DNA from: Prunus persica
Lineage: Eukaryota > Streptophyta > Magnoliopsida > Rosales > Rosaceae
DNA length: 64,000 nucleotides
Assembly: GCF_000346465.2 (NCBI RefSeq)
Contig: NC_034010.1
Location: 8,734,520-8,798,519 of the forward strand
Direction: 5' to 3'
In this document: positions 25,691 through 37,717 of the stretch, piece after piece
Layout of the letters: every line of letters begins with the position of its first letter
Position numbering within the stretch: the first letter of the stretch is position 1
The notes under the pieces: model-generated
Told to the model about the DNA's origin: nothing
Database searches by the model: none
What the model saw: the letters and a program-made list of their open reading frames with translations, nothing else
Made by a program: the position numbers and the translations under genes

Positions 25691-26038
25691 AAATTGCTTG
25701 GACATTTGAAATATATGTAAGCAAGTAAAGTGGCCATGGCCAATAAAGAAAGAAGAGGCAAAAAACTAATACAGCCTAGAAGAACAACCACACAGAGAAC
25801 TATGAGATGACCTAAGATTATATTCCCTCCAAAGTCGATCAACCAGATCCTTATTTCTATAAGCACCAAATCATCCTTATTTCCGTTCTGGTTTTTGGTA
25901 AACAACAGTTATATGTTGTTGTTGCTGGTAGTCCGCACACTCAACGACAACCTGGAGCGCCTGGCGGATTTATACATTTGTATAGTCTAAGGTCAATAAT
26001 CTTCATCTTCGAAAACTTCGAAAACTCCGTATGATCTC

Positions 26039-26332
26039 TCTCTGCAATGAGAATACAAAACTTTATTAATAACTAATCATGCAAAATAATTGATCGATGT
26101 ACACATACATATACACGGCTCTCTAAAGAGTGGTTTCTTTTGTTTTCAGAAAATGGGAATCCCTTGTGACGCCTTGAATAATCTAAACTATTTTTAGTCT
26201 CTATATAACTATTTGGGAAAGAGACTAACTGGTTTCTGAAAATTGGGAAACTCTGGCAAACACGACTTTGGATGAGAACAACAGCAATAGGATGAAGAGA
26301 CTCATGTAAACAGCGTTGGCCTTGGGAACCAT
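26039..26332 (-). other. Possible small secreted-peptide gene (exon 1 plus intron)
   Basis: From an ATG at 26332 the minus strand reads a short peptide with a strong signal-peptide look (AVYMSLFILLLLFSSKVVFA), then stops after 35 codons unless spliced near CAGAAACCA/GTTAGT. An acceptor-like CTCATTGCAG lies at about 26040, followed by short open frames. The family is not recognised and the exon structure is uncertain. It could also be chance. Confidence 0.25.
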
Positions 26333-26494
26333 TTTTTATGATAGCCAGGTATAAGTTCTCCTCCTCCCTTCTAAATCCCACACCCCCACCTTATATTATA
26401 TATAATGCCAGTAAACACCACACAGGGAAAATAAAGTCAAAGTCTTTGCGTGTTTCACAAGCCAAGGTCAAGGGATTTCGGAACAGTGGATCCG

Positions 26495-26690
26495 CTCCCT
26501 CGATATTAGCCTTGCAACCTAAATTCATGAACTCGGTCTTTCATCAAATAGTTTAATCGGGGTGATCCCAAAGGACTTTGAGAGATCGACTACTTTCTTT
26601 GGTGAATTTGAAGTTGAATGGCAATCAACTTTGGCGTCCTATAGCCATATGCATTTGGATAATTAATTGATATTGAATATTTTGATGTTA
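26495..26690 (+). pseudogene. LRR receptor pseudogene fragment 1
   Basis: In shifting frames it reads LRR-like phrases: LIGVIPKDFE, then LVNLKLNGNQLW. This is the LxxLxLxxNxLxGxIP pattern of plant leucine-rich-repeat receptor kinases. Frameshifts and stops interrupt it, and no kinase domain is nearby. The homologous fragment at 34325-34760 carries an LTR insertion. Confidence 0.6.
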
Positions 26691-26779
26691 ATGAATATAC
26701 GTTCACAACTTTGTCCTAAATAAAATATAACAGATAATGAATGGTTCAATTACTAATATCACTGAGGCCTTTTATGATA

Positions 26780-27140
26780 AAACTCCATATCTATTAGACT
26801 CTGTAGGTGGTTAAGTTAATGTTGCTAGTAGTAGGTCATTGATCTGTCTCTCTGAAATTTGATATTAGAGCAGGTTGATTTACTAGGCCTCAATCACTGG
26901 GCTTTTATCCTTATTCTTATTCAATATATGGTGTTTACATAATGGGCTTGAATGTTTACCCTTACCCAATACACGATTTTGGGCTTGAATATTTGACTCC
27001 GATGTGACCTTGGCTCCGCTCTGATACCATTTTAAATTTCAGAGAGAATTTCAAAGAGACGGGTAGTAGCCCACTACTAACAACATCAATATTATCCCTA
27101 ATTTAATCACCTACATTTTCTAGTAGGTGTGAGTTTTATC
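26780..27140. repeat. Inverted pair of LTR-end/PBS-like sequences
   Basis: The minus strand at 27017-27028 carries TGGTATCAGAGC, the tRNA-Met primer-binding site of plant retroelements, preceded by CTCTCTGAAATTTAAAA. The plus strand at about 26858-26885 carries the related CTCTCTGAAATTTGATATTAGAGC. Upstream of each is a similar block (GTAGGTG..TTAA..TTAGT, GTTGCTAGTAGTAGG versus GTTGTTAGTAGTGGG). Two truncated LTR ends therefore face each other. Confidence 0.5.
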
Positions 27141-27304
27141 ACAACGGCTCTTAGTGTTTTTAAGAGTGGTATCATTCATTATATGTTGTATTTCATTCAG
27201 TCAAATTTTTGATATGGAACTTAATATTCTTCATCAAACTGTACTAAGAACATATTAATGTGTTGTATTTTCAGGATAACACCAAAATGGTTAGACCATA
27301 TTAT

Positions 27305-27490
27305 ATAATTCATTACCACCTCTGACGAAAAATTCACATCCCAAATTTTTATTTCTTGTAATAAAGCTTGTGCTGAATTGTTTTTGGCTGACGGCTGACG
27401 GCTGACGCAGTCCATATGCAATCCATGCATTTGAAAATCTTAACGTTCAATGAGCTGAATTGATGAATTCAGTCATTATTCAATTGCTTG
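27305..27490. repeat. Locus duplication, copy 2
   Basis: Partner of 25495-25690. Contains a small internal triplication of GGCTGAC (27387-27405), absent from copy 1. Confidence 0.6.
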
Positions 27491-27725
27491 GACATTTGAA
27501 ATATGGAAAAGTACTAACACATGCGACTACTTAATATGTCCTCTGGATTGGACATTTGAATATGTTCCACTCAACTATATATTGTATTTAATTTAAGTTT
27601 CCGATGTGATGTTTTACTTCTTCAACATCGAGAAACAAAGACAGTTAAAAACAACATTGAGAAACAAATAATTTTCATGAAGAAACCTACGATAACCCTA
27701 AAACCAAGCCTCTCTAGTGGAGTGG

Positions 27726-27849
27726 CACTAAAAAAAAAGGTGGCACCTTCTTTGCTCTTTTTTAGTGACTAAAACTTTTAGTAACTCTCATAACAATCAC
27801 CAAAATTGGTGACAAAATAGTAATTGTTGCCACTTTTTTTTTTGTAGTG
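27726..27849. mobile_element. 124-bp CACTA-like MITE
   Basis: Begins CACTAAAAAAAAAGGTGGCA and ends TTGCCAC followed by a T run and GTAGTG, so the ends are imperfect inverted repeats with CACTA/TAGTG termini. The flanking triplets TGG and TTG agree at two of three positions, so the target duplication is uncertain. No coding capacity. The surrounding 27490-28760 has no gene that I can support. Confidence 0.6.
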
Positions 27850-30429
27850 TTGGTGGGGGGTGGAGGTGGAGTAGATCTAATACGGCTTTTTGGTTTCTTC
27901 TTTTTCTTCTGGTGTTGTAGGTTGTCGGGTTAATTTTTCAACCACTTTTTGGATGGTATTGTTTGATGTAGATTGCCGATGGGATCAGAAAACTTCTACA
28001 GTTTACTTCTTTTTTTCTTTTTTTCGGTAAAGATCATGAGGTGACCCGAAGGGTGGGATTAATTCCTGCTCAGGGATCGGCTTGCCCCTGGCCACAAAGT
28101 GCTTCCAACAAGTTTCGAGCCATTGAGGCACTAGGTAGCTCATCAGCCGCACCACACCTTGTGGTTATCTTCTTCTTTTTTTCTTTTGCATGTTTTTCAA
28201 ATTTTTTTATAAAATTTTACTTAGGGGTAAGGTTGGAAGAAAAGTCCAACTTTGAAAAAAAAAATTTAATTTTCTTCTTGAAAAGGACACGTGGCAGATT
28301 TTGTGTAGAAATATCACCAACTGACGTGGTGATATATACCTTATCACTCTATAATTTCTCCAACCTTTGGCCCTATAGCTTTGAGTAGAGGTATACAATA
28401 TGATTTTGATTTTGGTTGGGTTCGTCTGTATCGGTTTAACTAAAGATGGTAGAAATCCTCAACGAGTTTGGTCCCCGGTCCTCATGGGGGGCTATTTCGA
28501 GGGAAGATCGGGTACGGGGATTCCCCCAATGTTAACGATAAGGAAGCAAATTTGCATCTTCCTTAATGTTGTTTGAATCACTCATCATTTTCTGAACCTC
28601 CATTTATTTGAGGACTTAAAGCCAATTAACCTGCTTATAGTGTGAAGACAGTGTTTTGGTCAAAGTTGTGTGCTTGACTGACAAAGATGAATTTGTCACT
28701 TTTGGGTGGAGAACAAAAAGGTTGCGACTATCATCTCATAATTGTCTTCAATTGCGTCAGACACTACTACATTTTACATTTTGCGCGACGAAGAGAATTT
28801 CGTCATGCAAAATACATTGTAGTCGTACAATTTTAACGCGACAGAAACTTCATCGCGCAGAATCCGTCGCGCAAAGATCGTGAAGAAAGACTTTGCGTGA
28901 CCAAATTTTTTCATTGGTCGCGCAAAGTGACTTTGCGGGACGAAAAAATATTGGTCGTGCAAAGTAACTTTGCGCGACGAAAAAATATTGGTCGCACAAA
29001 ACTTTGCGCGACGAAAAAATATTGGTCTTACAAAACTTTGCGCGATGAAATTGGTCGCGCAAAGGTTTGCGCGACGAAAAATATTTGTTGCGCAAAGTTT
29101 TGCGCGACGAAACACATTGGTCGCGTAAAGGTTTGCGCGACGAAACGCATTAGTCGCGCAAAGGTTTGCGTGACGAAAAATATTTGTCGCGCAAAGTCTC
29201 AAAAAAATTTATAAAAAATAAAAAATTCTCGCGTCCTATTTTTGGTACCCGCCTACATTTTTAGAGTTTTGCGCGATGAATACTAACGTCGCGCAAATAT
29301 TTGCGCGACTAAATATTTTTTGTGTTTTTAAATTTTTTTAATTAAAATAAACTAATTTAATAGTTTGCTCTACAAAATATTTTGTCGCGCAAGGTTTTTG
29401 ACTTTCTGTTTTATTATTTCTTTAATATTAATTTATTTATATTAGTTTATTCAAATTTTTACTTTTTAAATTTAATTTAATTGTAAGATTTTTTTTTTAA
29501 ATCACTTTAATTTAAGTTGATATTAATTTTTTCGAATTTTTACTTTTTAAATTTAATTTAATTGTAAGATTTTTCTTAATTACTTTAATTTAAATTGACA
29601 TATTCAAAATAAAATTACATATGAAAAATAGTGATCAAATTATCCAATAAATATATATATAATATTCAAAATGTACACATAAATTAACAAAGTACAATAA
29701 TAAAATCCTAATACAAGAGTATTGTGGTGGTAGTGGTGGATGATATGTTTTGGTAGCTTCCTAATCCTCAACTTTAGCCATCAAAGTCTTGATGATTACC
29801 TACAAAAAAATAAATATGGTCAAATAACAACAACAAGAAAAAAAAGAATGCATAATCTCCCCTAAAATTGTTATACCACAAATCCAACCCAAACTCCAAT
29901 CTCTCCCCTTTACTCAACCCCAAACCCCACACAAACTCAAAACTAACTCCAAAAACACATATTAATGAAAAAAATTTAAAATTTGGAGAGAATATACCTT
30001 TTGGCAAGATTGAGAGTGAGTGAGAATGAGAGGGAGAAGTGAGTGTGAGAGAATTAGATAAGATAGTGATAGAGAGATGAGAGAGTGAGAGATAGTAAAA
30101 AGATAGATGAGAGAGTGAGTGAGAGTGAGAGATAGTGAAGAGAGATATGAGAGATAGTGAAGAGAGATATGAGAGATTAAGTGAGAGGAGTGAGTGTGAG
30201 AGAAAAGGTGGAATTTGGGGAGAGGGAAAGAGAGAGGAGAGGTAAGAGTAGAGAAACACATTGAGAAAATGGTGGAGGAGTTATTTTGGTTTTAAAAATC
30301 GTATCACTTTGCGCGACGAAAAATATTGTTGGTCGCGCAAAGTCTTGCGCGACGAAACATATTGGTCTCGCAAAGTTTTGCTCGACGAATATAGGAATAT
30401 TGGTTGCACAAAGTCTAAAAAAATTATTT

Positions 30430-30960
30430 TTTTTAAAAAAAATTTCCCGCATCCCATTTTTGGTTCCCGCCAAAATTTAACTTTGCGCGACGAAAAACAC
30501 ATATTGGTCGCGCAAAGTATAAAAAAAATTATTTTTTTATAAAAAAAATTCCCGCATCCCATTTTTCGTACCGCCAAAATTTAACTTTGCGCGACGAATA
30601 TAGGAATATTGGTCGCGCAAAGTCTAAAAAAAATTCCCACATCCCATTTTTGGTACCCGCCAAAATTTTTAAATTTTTGCGCGACGAAAAGTACATATTG
30701 GTCACGCAAAGTCTAAAACAATTATATAAAATAAGTCCCGCGTCCCATTTTTGGTACCCGCCCAAATTTTTGCGCGACGAAAAATATATATTGGTCGCGC
30801 AAAGTTTTGAGCGACAAAAAATATTGGTCGCGCAAAGTCTAAAGTTTTTTTTTTATTTTAAAAACCCGCGTCCCATTTTTGTTACTCGCACAAATTTTTT
30901 GAGTTTTGCACCACGAACTGTTGGTCGCGCAAACTTTTAAGAGCCGAAAAATTGGTTCGT
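30430..30960. repeat. About 105-bp tandem array in the CACTA element
   Basis: Repeated units join CCCGCATCCCATTTTTGGT, ACCCGCCAAAATTT, a GCGCGACGAA block and GGTCGCGCAAAGTCTAAAA. About five units of decreasing regularity are visible, and an isolated unit lies near 29229. Confidence 0.8.
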
Positions 30961-31159
30961 AGCACAATATTTATAAAAATAATTGTTTTGAATAAGAAAA
31001 AATTAAAAAGAAATTATTTTGTGATTTAAAATATAATTAAGGTGAAAGCTACTTAATAAATGTATATACTATTCAATTTCTTAAGTGTTATACGTACAAA
31101 ATAAATAAATTTAAAACTACTTAATAAATAAATAAATATATATATATATACGCACACAC

Positions 31160-32400
31160 CATTCAACGATCCAACCGTAAGACTTGTTTGTATATACTTC
31201 AAGATCGTATACCCCAAAAATCGCAAAAAACAAATATTCAGAGATCTAGTAACGCGACAAAACTTTTCGATAGTTATAAATGAAAAATCACGATTTAACG
31301 GTTATTTTAACTCCGATTTTGATGATTTTTTTACAGGTACACTCCTTGACCCTATATGAATACAATGACTGAATTTGATCTTCAATTTAAAACATTTGCA
31401 CTAGTGGATACCACAAAATCTTATGTTATATTAACGAAAGTATAAATAAACTCTTAATTGTTAGTGAATATATTGTTTTGATGGCATATGCATTCTACGA
31501 AACTAGTTTCAACGATCCAACCGTCAAACTTGTTTTTTTATACTTCGAGATCATATACGCCAAAAATCGGAAAAAATAAACATTCAGAGATCAAGTAAAG
31601 GGACAAAACTTTTCAACAGTTATAAATGAAAAATCATGATTTAACAGTTATTTTAACTCTGATTTTGATGATTTTTTACAGCTACACTCCTTGACCCTAT
31701 ATGAATACAATGACTGAATTTGATCTTCAATTTAAAATATTTACACTAGTGGATACCACAAAATCTTATGTTATATTTAACGAAAATATAAATAAACTCT
31801 TAATTGTTAGTGAATATATTATTTTGATGGCATACACATTCTACGAAACTAGTTTTAACAATCCAACCGCCAAACTTGTTTGTTTATACTTCGAGATCAT
31901 GTACGCCAAAAATCGGAAAAAATAAGCATTCATAGATCAAGTAACGGGACAAAACTTTTCGACGGTTATAAATGAAAAATCATGATTTAACGGTTATTTT
32001 AACTCCGATGTTGATGATTTTTTACAGCTACACTCCTTGACCCTATATGAATACAATGACTGAATTTGATCTTCAATTTAAAATATTTACACTAGTGGAT
32101 ACCACAAAATCTTATGTTATATTTAACGAAAGTATAAATAAACTCTTAATTGTTAGTGAATATATTGTTTTGATGGCATATGCATACAAAAAAACTAGTT
32201 TCAACGATCCAACCGTCAAACTTGTTTGTTTATACTTCAAGATCATATACGCTAAAAATCAGAAAAAATAAACATTCAGAGATCAAGTAATGGGACAAAA
32301 CTCTTCGATGGTTATAATGAAAAATCACGATTTAACGGTTATTTTAACTCCGATTTTGATGATTTTTTAAAGCTACACTCCTTGACCCTATATGAATACA
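31160..32400. repeat. 346-bp satellite-like tandem array (about 3.5 units) inside CACTA
   Basis: Units contain CGATCCAACCGTCAAACTTG, CACGATTTAACGGTTATTTT and CCTTGACCCTATATGAATAC at a period of 346 bp: the ATG of the small frame at 31701 recurs at 32047. The frame it carries (NTMTEFDLQFKIFTLVDTT) is open in only two units and is probably not a gene. Confidence 0.88.
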
Positions 32401-32967
32401 ATGAACTAATTCGATCGTCAATTTAAAATATACATTTTCTAACAAAAACCCAATCCGAACAATAATAATATATTTTTCTAACAAAAATCCGATCCGATCT
32501 AAAATAATAAATTTAAAGCTACTTAATAAATATATATACCGTTTAATTTCTTAAGTGTTATGCATACAAAATAAAGAACAAAAATAAATTGGTTTAGGTG
32601 ACAAAATGTTTGGATTACGTCATGCAAAGATTTTAAAAAATAATTTTTTTATTTTATTTATTTTTATAAGGACTTTGCGCGACGAAGTTTACTTTTCATC
32701 GCGCAAAGTCACTTTGAGCGACGAATTATTTTTCGTCACGCAAAATTGGTCGCGCAAGACTTTGAGCGACGATGTATTGTCATCGCGCAAAAGTTTGTCG
32801 CGCGAAGTGACTTTGGCGACGAATTATTTTTCGTCGCTCAAAATTTAGTCGCGCAAGACTTTGAGTGACGAATTTTCAAGTTTCGTCGCGCAAAGTGACT
32901 TTGAGCGACGAATAGTTTTTCGTCGCGCAAAATTTGGTCACGCAAGGGGTTTTTTTTACTAGTGAGA

Positions 32968-34324
32968 TGTTTGGACTAAGTGAAAGAGAAATAAAATAAT
33001 GTGACGTATTGGTTTTGAAAATGTTTGCTAAATTAAAGGAAGAGAAGTCATTGAAGGGAACAATTTTGACTAAATTTGCAATTTATTAGTTGTGGCGATT
33101 ATGTAAACCGCAACCCTATGTTTATTTCCTATATGAGAGAGTGAGAAACTGATTTTCGGTTTGTCAAATTTTCAGGGCATGTAATGTAGACACTTTAAAA
33201 AATTTATTATATATTACTAATTTAGGTATTATAATAAGTAGATGACGAACTTATTATAGTATAATATTAGTAAACTAGCAACATCACGCGATGATAACAC
33301 CGTCTTACTAGTATTACCTTATTATAAACTGTTTGAACCAAGTCTCATGCATGTGGTTAATGTCATTCATCACCCCATGCATTCACGTCCAATGTTCATG
33401 CTTAAATTGTACAAAGAAATCCTTAAGTTAAGGCTCAATAATTGGATTTCGTATATAAAATTATTTATTCATGTATATACACATGCATGTAACCGAAGAA
33501 TAAAATCTTTCATCTGGAAAAATTAACTTGATTAGGATCTTTACAGAAAGGTCAACCTGTTAGATACATTTTAGCGACTTTTTTATCTAAACCTATAAAC
33601 ATTACTTATAGGTTCATACATAGATTGCATTTCCTTTAATTGGCATGCCAATTCTGATTTGGCATCCAAGATGTTAACTATTCTGTCAATTTCATCAATT
33701 AAATTCAACAACAAAATTCAAAATTTGCATTACATTTATGGAGAAATGTAAGACAAGGTGTAGGAAATACTTAAAAGTCTCTTATCCAAATTAAAAAATT
33801 GCATTAAATTTATGGAGAAATGTAAGACAATGACTTTGACTGAGATGTAGGAAAGACTTCAAAGTCTTCTCCCATCTATGATTCAAAATTTTCATTTAAT
33901 TTAAGGGTAATTACACTTTTAGTCACTGAGATTATGGTCGAATTTAAATTTGGCCACCAAAATTTCAAAATTTCAATTTTGGTCACTTGGGTTAGCATCG
34001 TCAGCAAATCAAACGAGCCCCTAAAGTCATGGTATAAAAGGCGCTTTTGTCAAAAGCTCGTCCCAAACGAACCCTAAAGTCAAGGTATTTGCACGTTTCA
34101 AACCACCTTCCTTTCGTCAATTTTCCAATGTGGTACATTTAGTCAAAAACAAAATATGAACATTGTCAAGCATCCAAGTTGCTAATTATCAATTTCTTCT
34201 AACAAAAGCGAAATGTATCAATTTCATGAAAATTCAACAAGAAAATTCAGTTGCATTTAAATGCATGAATAAATGCAAGACATTGACAAGACATTGACTT
34301 TAACTTAGGTGTAGAAAATTGATC
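32968..34324. other. AT-rich intergenic
   Basis: No gene. 33720-33905 holds two imperfect copies of a unit with TTATGGAGAAATGTAAGACAA; a weaker third lies near 34250. Confidence 0.5.
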
Positions 34325-34760
34325 TTTCTCCAGATCGTTTAGTCGGGATAGTCCCTGTTGACGTGAATCTCTTAATTAATCAAGGAGATTTACTTCCTTG
34401 ATTAATTAAGGGATTTACTTTCCTATTTTTATATAGTTGATAAATCATTGTATAATTAGGAGATACTTTCCTAATTCTTTACTGTATCTAATTCCTTGTA
34501 TAACACCCTGTAAACTCTTATATATACCTCCTTGTTGAGAAAAATAAAGTTAATCTAAAGTATTCAAACCATATTCATATTTTAGCAGTCCCAAGGGACT
34601 TTGGGAGATCGACATTTTTGGTGAATTTGAAGTTGAATGGCAATCAACTTTGGCATCCTATACCCTATGAATTTGGATATCATTAACTGATATTGAATAT
34701 CTTGATCTTTCCACCGACGAATTCGATGAGTCAATTCCAGACTTTTTTTTCTTTTCAATA
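34325..34760 (+). pseudogene. LRR receptor pseudogene fragment 2, split by a solo LTR
   Basis: Homologous to 26495-26690. After the LTR it reads LVNLKLNGNQLW, then in another frame an LRR phrase ending DEFDESIP. It contains frameshifts and no kinase domain. The insertion point matches uninterrupted sequence in fragment 1. Confidence 0.6.
34356..34587 (+). mobile_element. Copia-type solo LTR, 232 bp
   Basis: Begins TGTTGACGTGAATC, ends TTTTAGCA, and is flanked by perfect 5-bp duplications GTCCC (34351-34355 and 34588-34592). It has a TATA-like CTTATATATACC and an AATAAA signal, consistent with a plus-strand LTR promoter and poly(A) site. Confidence 0.88.
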
Positions 34761-35019
34761 ACCCTTGAACAACTCATTTTGATCTGAATTGCGTGTGCCA
34801 TATGTATATTGTAGTCATTTGAGTGCTTCTTTTCATATAAACTTTAGCATGTGTATTGTTGATTTTTGTATCAAAGTAGCTGGTGTAACCAGATTATCCT
34901 TTTTATTACCACCTTTTTTTAGAAAATTCACATCACATTTTAATTTCTAGAACTAAACCTTGTGCAGAATTTAACCTACTACAAAATTGTAAAACCACGA
35001 CACAAAATAGACGATGGTG

Positions 35020-35493
35020 GAAACAGCACGTTGTTAGTCTTCCTTACATCAAGTCCTTTAATGAGAAAAATATCCCCACTAAAGCCAGACCAATTCAAAT
35101 GAGTCAAGAATTAATGGAATTGTGTTAAACCGAGATTACCGAATTGCTTGAAAAAAGAATAATACGTAAAAGTAAGTCACCTTGGTCTTGTCCTGCCTTC
35201 TATGTCCAGAAAAATGCTGAATTAGAACACGGAGTCCCAAGATTAGTCATTAACTACAAGTCACTTAATACTGTCCTAGAATGGATTAGATATCCAATCC
35301 TTAATAAAAGAGATTTAATTAACAGGTTAGAAAAGTCAGTCATCTTTTCTAAGTTTGATATGAAGAGTGGATTTTGGCAAATTCAAATTTATGAGTCGGA
35401 TCGGTACAAAACTGCTTTTGTTACTCCTTTTGGTCATTATGAGTGGAATGTTATGCCCTTTGACCTTAAGAATGCGCCTAGTGAATTTCAAAA
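35020..35493 (+). pseudogene. Endogenous caulimovirid, plus copy part 1: reverse transcriptase N-terminal half
   Basis: The plus strand reads the start of a reverse transcriptase closely matching the minus-strand copy at 40258-41532 (e.g. FSKFDMKSGFWQI, KTAFVTPFGHYEWNVMPF). It starts abruptly near 35020 beside unrelated sequence and has an in-frame stop near 35126. The frame is then cut at 35493 by the LTR. The remainder of the enzyme resumes at 37718. Inactive fossil of a plant DNA pararetrovirus. Confidence 0.85.
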
Positions 35494-35765
35494 TGTAACA
35501 CCCCGACTCCAAATTTAACCCTTATTTAAATTATTTAATTATTTAAGAGAAATTACAAATTTACCCTTGAGATAAGGGCATTTTGGTCATATTCTTAACC
35601 GGAGAGAATTTGGGGCAGTGACTAGTATTTTTGGATAGGTCGTACTGAGACGAGTTCATAGACACGTAGTGGGCTCGAATTGGAGTTGTAACGAGAGAGA
35701 TATGGTCAAAAGAAACCCAGTGGCACAATCGTAATTATTTCAAAATGGGATTTTTATAAAAATCA

Positions 35766-35769
<4 letters not shown>

Positions 35770-35826
<57 letters not shown>

Positions 35827-35842
35827 GTCTCTGTCTCTGTCT
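35770..35842. repeat. CT microsatellite
   Basis: About 25 CT units followed by three GTCTCT units. It corresponds in position to the GA run of the opposite-strand LTR copy at 12666. Confidence 0.95.
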
Positions 35843-36984
35843 CCTCGTATCTCCGGCCACCAGCCGCGGCTGCAGACGGGACTGGTGCCAAAAGTACCGG
35901 CTCGGCCTCGGCGTCACGACCCAGCCCTCCCCCGACATCGGCCGCCACTCCAGCCACCAGAAAAAGGCGATTTTCGTCCGGTTTTCGCCCGAACTTCGCC
36001 GGCTCTGATCTCCCTCCTCCGGCCGTCATTTCTGGCGATCAAGGTATGGAAATTCATCCCTTCTGCATGCTCTAGCTGATGGTTGGGTAGGATTGGATCG
36101 ATTCTTAGCGTAGCCAATTCGATTTTCGAATTGAAATTCGGCCGGTTTTGGGATTGTGATTCCGGCCACTTTCGGTCAGTTTTTGGGGTAGGTCCAAGAA
36201 CAAAAGTTGCTCCAAATAGGGTGTTATACCTAGGGTAGGAGTTTGGAGCCGTGGTTTTGAGATTTTCCGGCGAAGTTTTATCGCTTCGGGCACCCACGCG
36301 CTGCCGGAGAGTGCGGCGGCGCGTGGGCACTTTATAAAAAGTGGCACTATGTCTCGATGAGATCCTTAGGTTGTCACGAGTGCGTAGGATTTCGCGGATC
36401 TCAATTCGGACGTCGTTTGACTATCGAACGGACGATCGCATATTGCGCGTTATCCGGGTTCGATAGGGTAGGACCGTTGGATGGTCCCAAATTTAATATA
36501 TGTTAATCTAGGTATTTCTAGGATCGTGTAGGAATTCACAGATTGTGAATCGGAGCCCCGGATGTTCCGAATAAATAATTTTAAGTTTATATTTTATTTT
36601 AACCGTCAGATCGTGCGATTGTGGGCGATCCGACCGCCCGATCTGAACCAAATTTGCAGGACGAGTGTCCTATACCTTATAGAACCCATAGGAACTTTCG
36701 GATCGGAATATGGAGGTCGTGGGCTCTGCAGGTCCGTTTGACCAGGGTTAGGATAGTTTGACCCTTGGTTGACCGTGAGTCTCCCGGAGTAATCTCACCT
36801 TTCCAGGGGGGATTATAGGGTGCTAGACCATTGTGGAGGGTTACACAATATTAGAATTTATATACATTTATATATGTTTGTATAAGGATACAAAGGAGTC
36901 TAGAGGTGTCAGTTTGGAGTGCTATACGCACTACCTTAGGTACCTCCCCGGATTTTGGTTACACTACAAGTACCATCAAGTGAA

Positions 36985-37262
36985 AGTTAGGTCTCACGTG
37001 GCGTAGGTTATCCAGCGTGCGGACAGGCCCCATAAGTGGCGTTGGTTGTACCGGCGTATGGGGAGATTTGTGATATGATGTGCAGGTCTCGCGTGGCGTA
37101 GGTTATCCGGCGTTGAGACAGGCCCCATACGTGGCGTTGGTTATACCGGCGTATGGGGAGATATTATGATAGCATGGCATGGTCGCACGTGGCGTAGGTT
37201 ATCCGGCGTGTTGACAGGCCCCATACGTGGCGTTGGTTGTACCGGCATATGGGGAGATTATG
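36985..37262. repeat. Minisatellite, three units of about 95 bp
   Basis: Each unit carries CGTGGCGTAGGTTATCC, then ACAGGCCCCATA, GTGGCGTTGGTT and CGTATGGGGAGAT (third unit CATATGGGGAGAT). Units start near 36991, 37085 and 37183. Confidence 0.9.
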
Positions 37263-37717
37263 TGAAATACAGAGAAATGAAATAAGGTATCGCCTATATG
37301 TGGAATTGGGTTTTATGGAAGAACTACGTGTGGCTTGATCCCTCAAGGAGGGTACGTAGGCAGCCTAAGGTTATTAGGTGCAGCCGCAGACTAAATGTTA
37401 GTCATAATTTATATTTGAATTGTTTGCCTTGTTTAAGACATGAATTGTTTTGTTAGCGGGTTTGGTAGTAGTTAAGAATTATTGGAAGGCCGAAGGCCGT
37501 TTGTGTGAATTGCATGAAATTATATTGTGCATGCTGCTAGTTGTGGATATTAAATGTGTTTTATGCAGGTTGAAATTTTGGGAAATGTCCAAATTATAGG
37601 GGAGACTCTGCCGAAATTTTGGCAGGAAGTCTCGATCTTTAGTAAGTGGGCCTGGCATCGGGGTGATGTCAGGAATTCCAAAGGGTTCGCCTCGGGTTTT
37701 GAGAAATTTGGGGCGGG

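Larger units (their letters stand above)
28762..32964. mobile_element. Non-autonomous CACTA (En/Spm) element, 4.2 kb
   Basis: Starts CACTACTACATTTTACA and ends TTTTTTTTACTAGTG. Both sides carry the 3-bp duplication AGA (28759-28761 and 32965-32967), as expected for CACTA elements. Subterminal zones (about 28780-29215, 30300-30960, 32670-32950) are packed with TTGCGCGACGAA and TTGGTCGCGCAAAG in both orientations, the likely transposase-binding repeats. No transposase (TNP2/TNPD) or TNPA-like frame exists; the open frames here are by-products of the repeats. The interior holds a GA-rich stretch (30010-30250) and two tandem arrays listed separately. Confidence 0.92.
35494..37717 (+). mobile_element. 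Large-LTR family copy inserted in viral reverse transcriptase
   Basis: Starts TGTAACACCCCGACTCC and ends GAAATTTGGGGCGGG. By comparison with 10290-12993 the last ~8 bp of the LTR and the expected target duplication are missing at the right end, so a small deletion occurred there. It interrupts the viral frame between SEFQN and MNEIFNPY. It is GC-richer than its surroundings, with a CT microsatellite and a minisatellite listed below. No protein-coding domain was seen. Confidence 0.82.

Noticed and set aside
28774..30940. Several ORFs of 75-160 codons on both strands
   Set aside because: They are by-products of the GCGCGACGAA subterminal repeats and GA-rich tract of the CACTA element. Repetitive peptides such as CATNIFRRANL have no domain and occur on both strands.
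31701..32271. Two 74-codon ORFs with similar sequence
   Set aside because: They are the same frame in successive 346-bp repeat units and are closed in other units, so repeat structure explains them.
35735..36029. Arg/Glu repeat ORFs on the minus strand
   Set aside because: Translation of the CT microsatellite inside the LTR.
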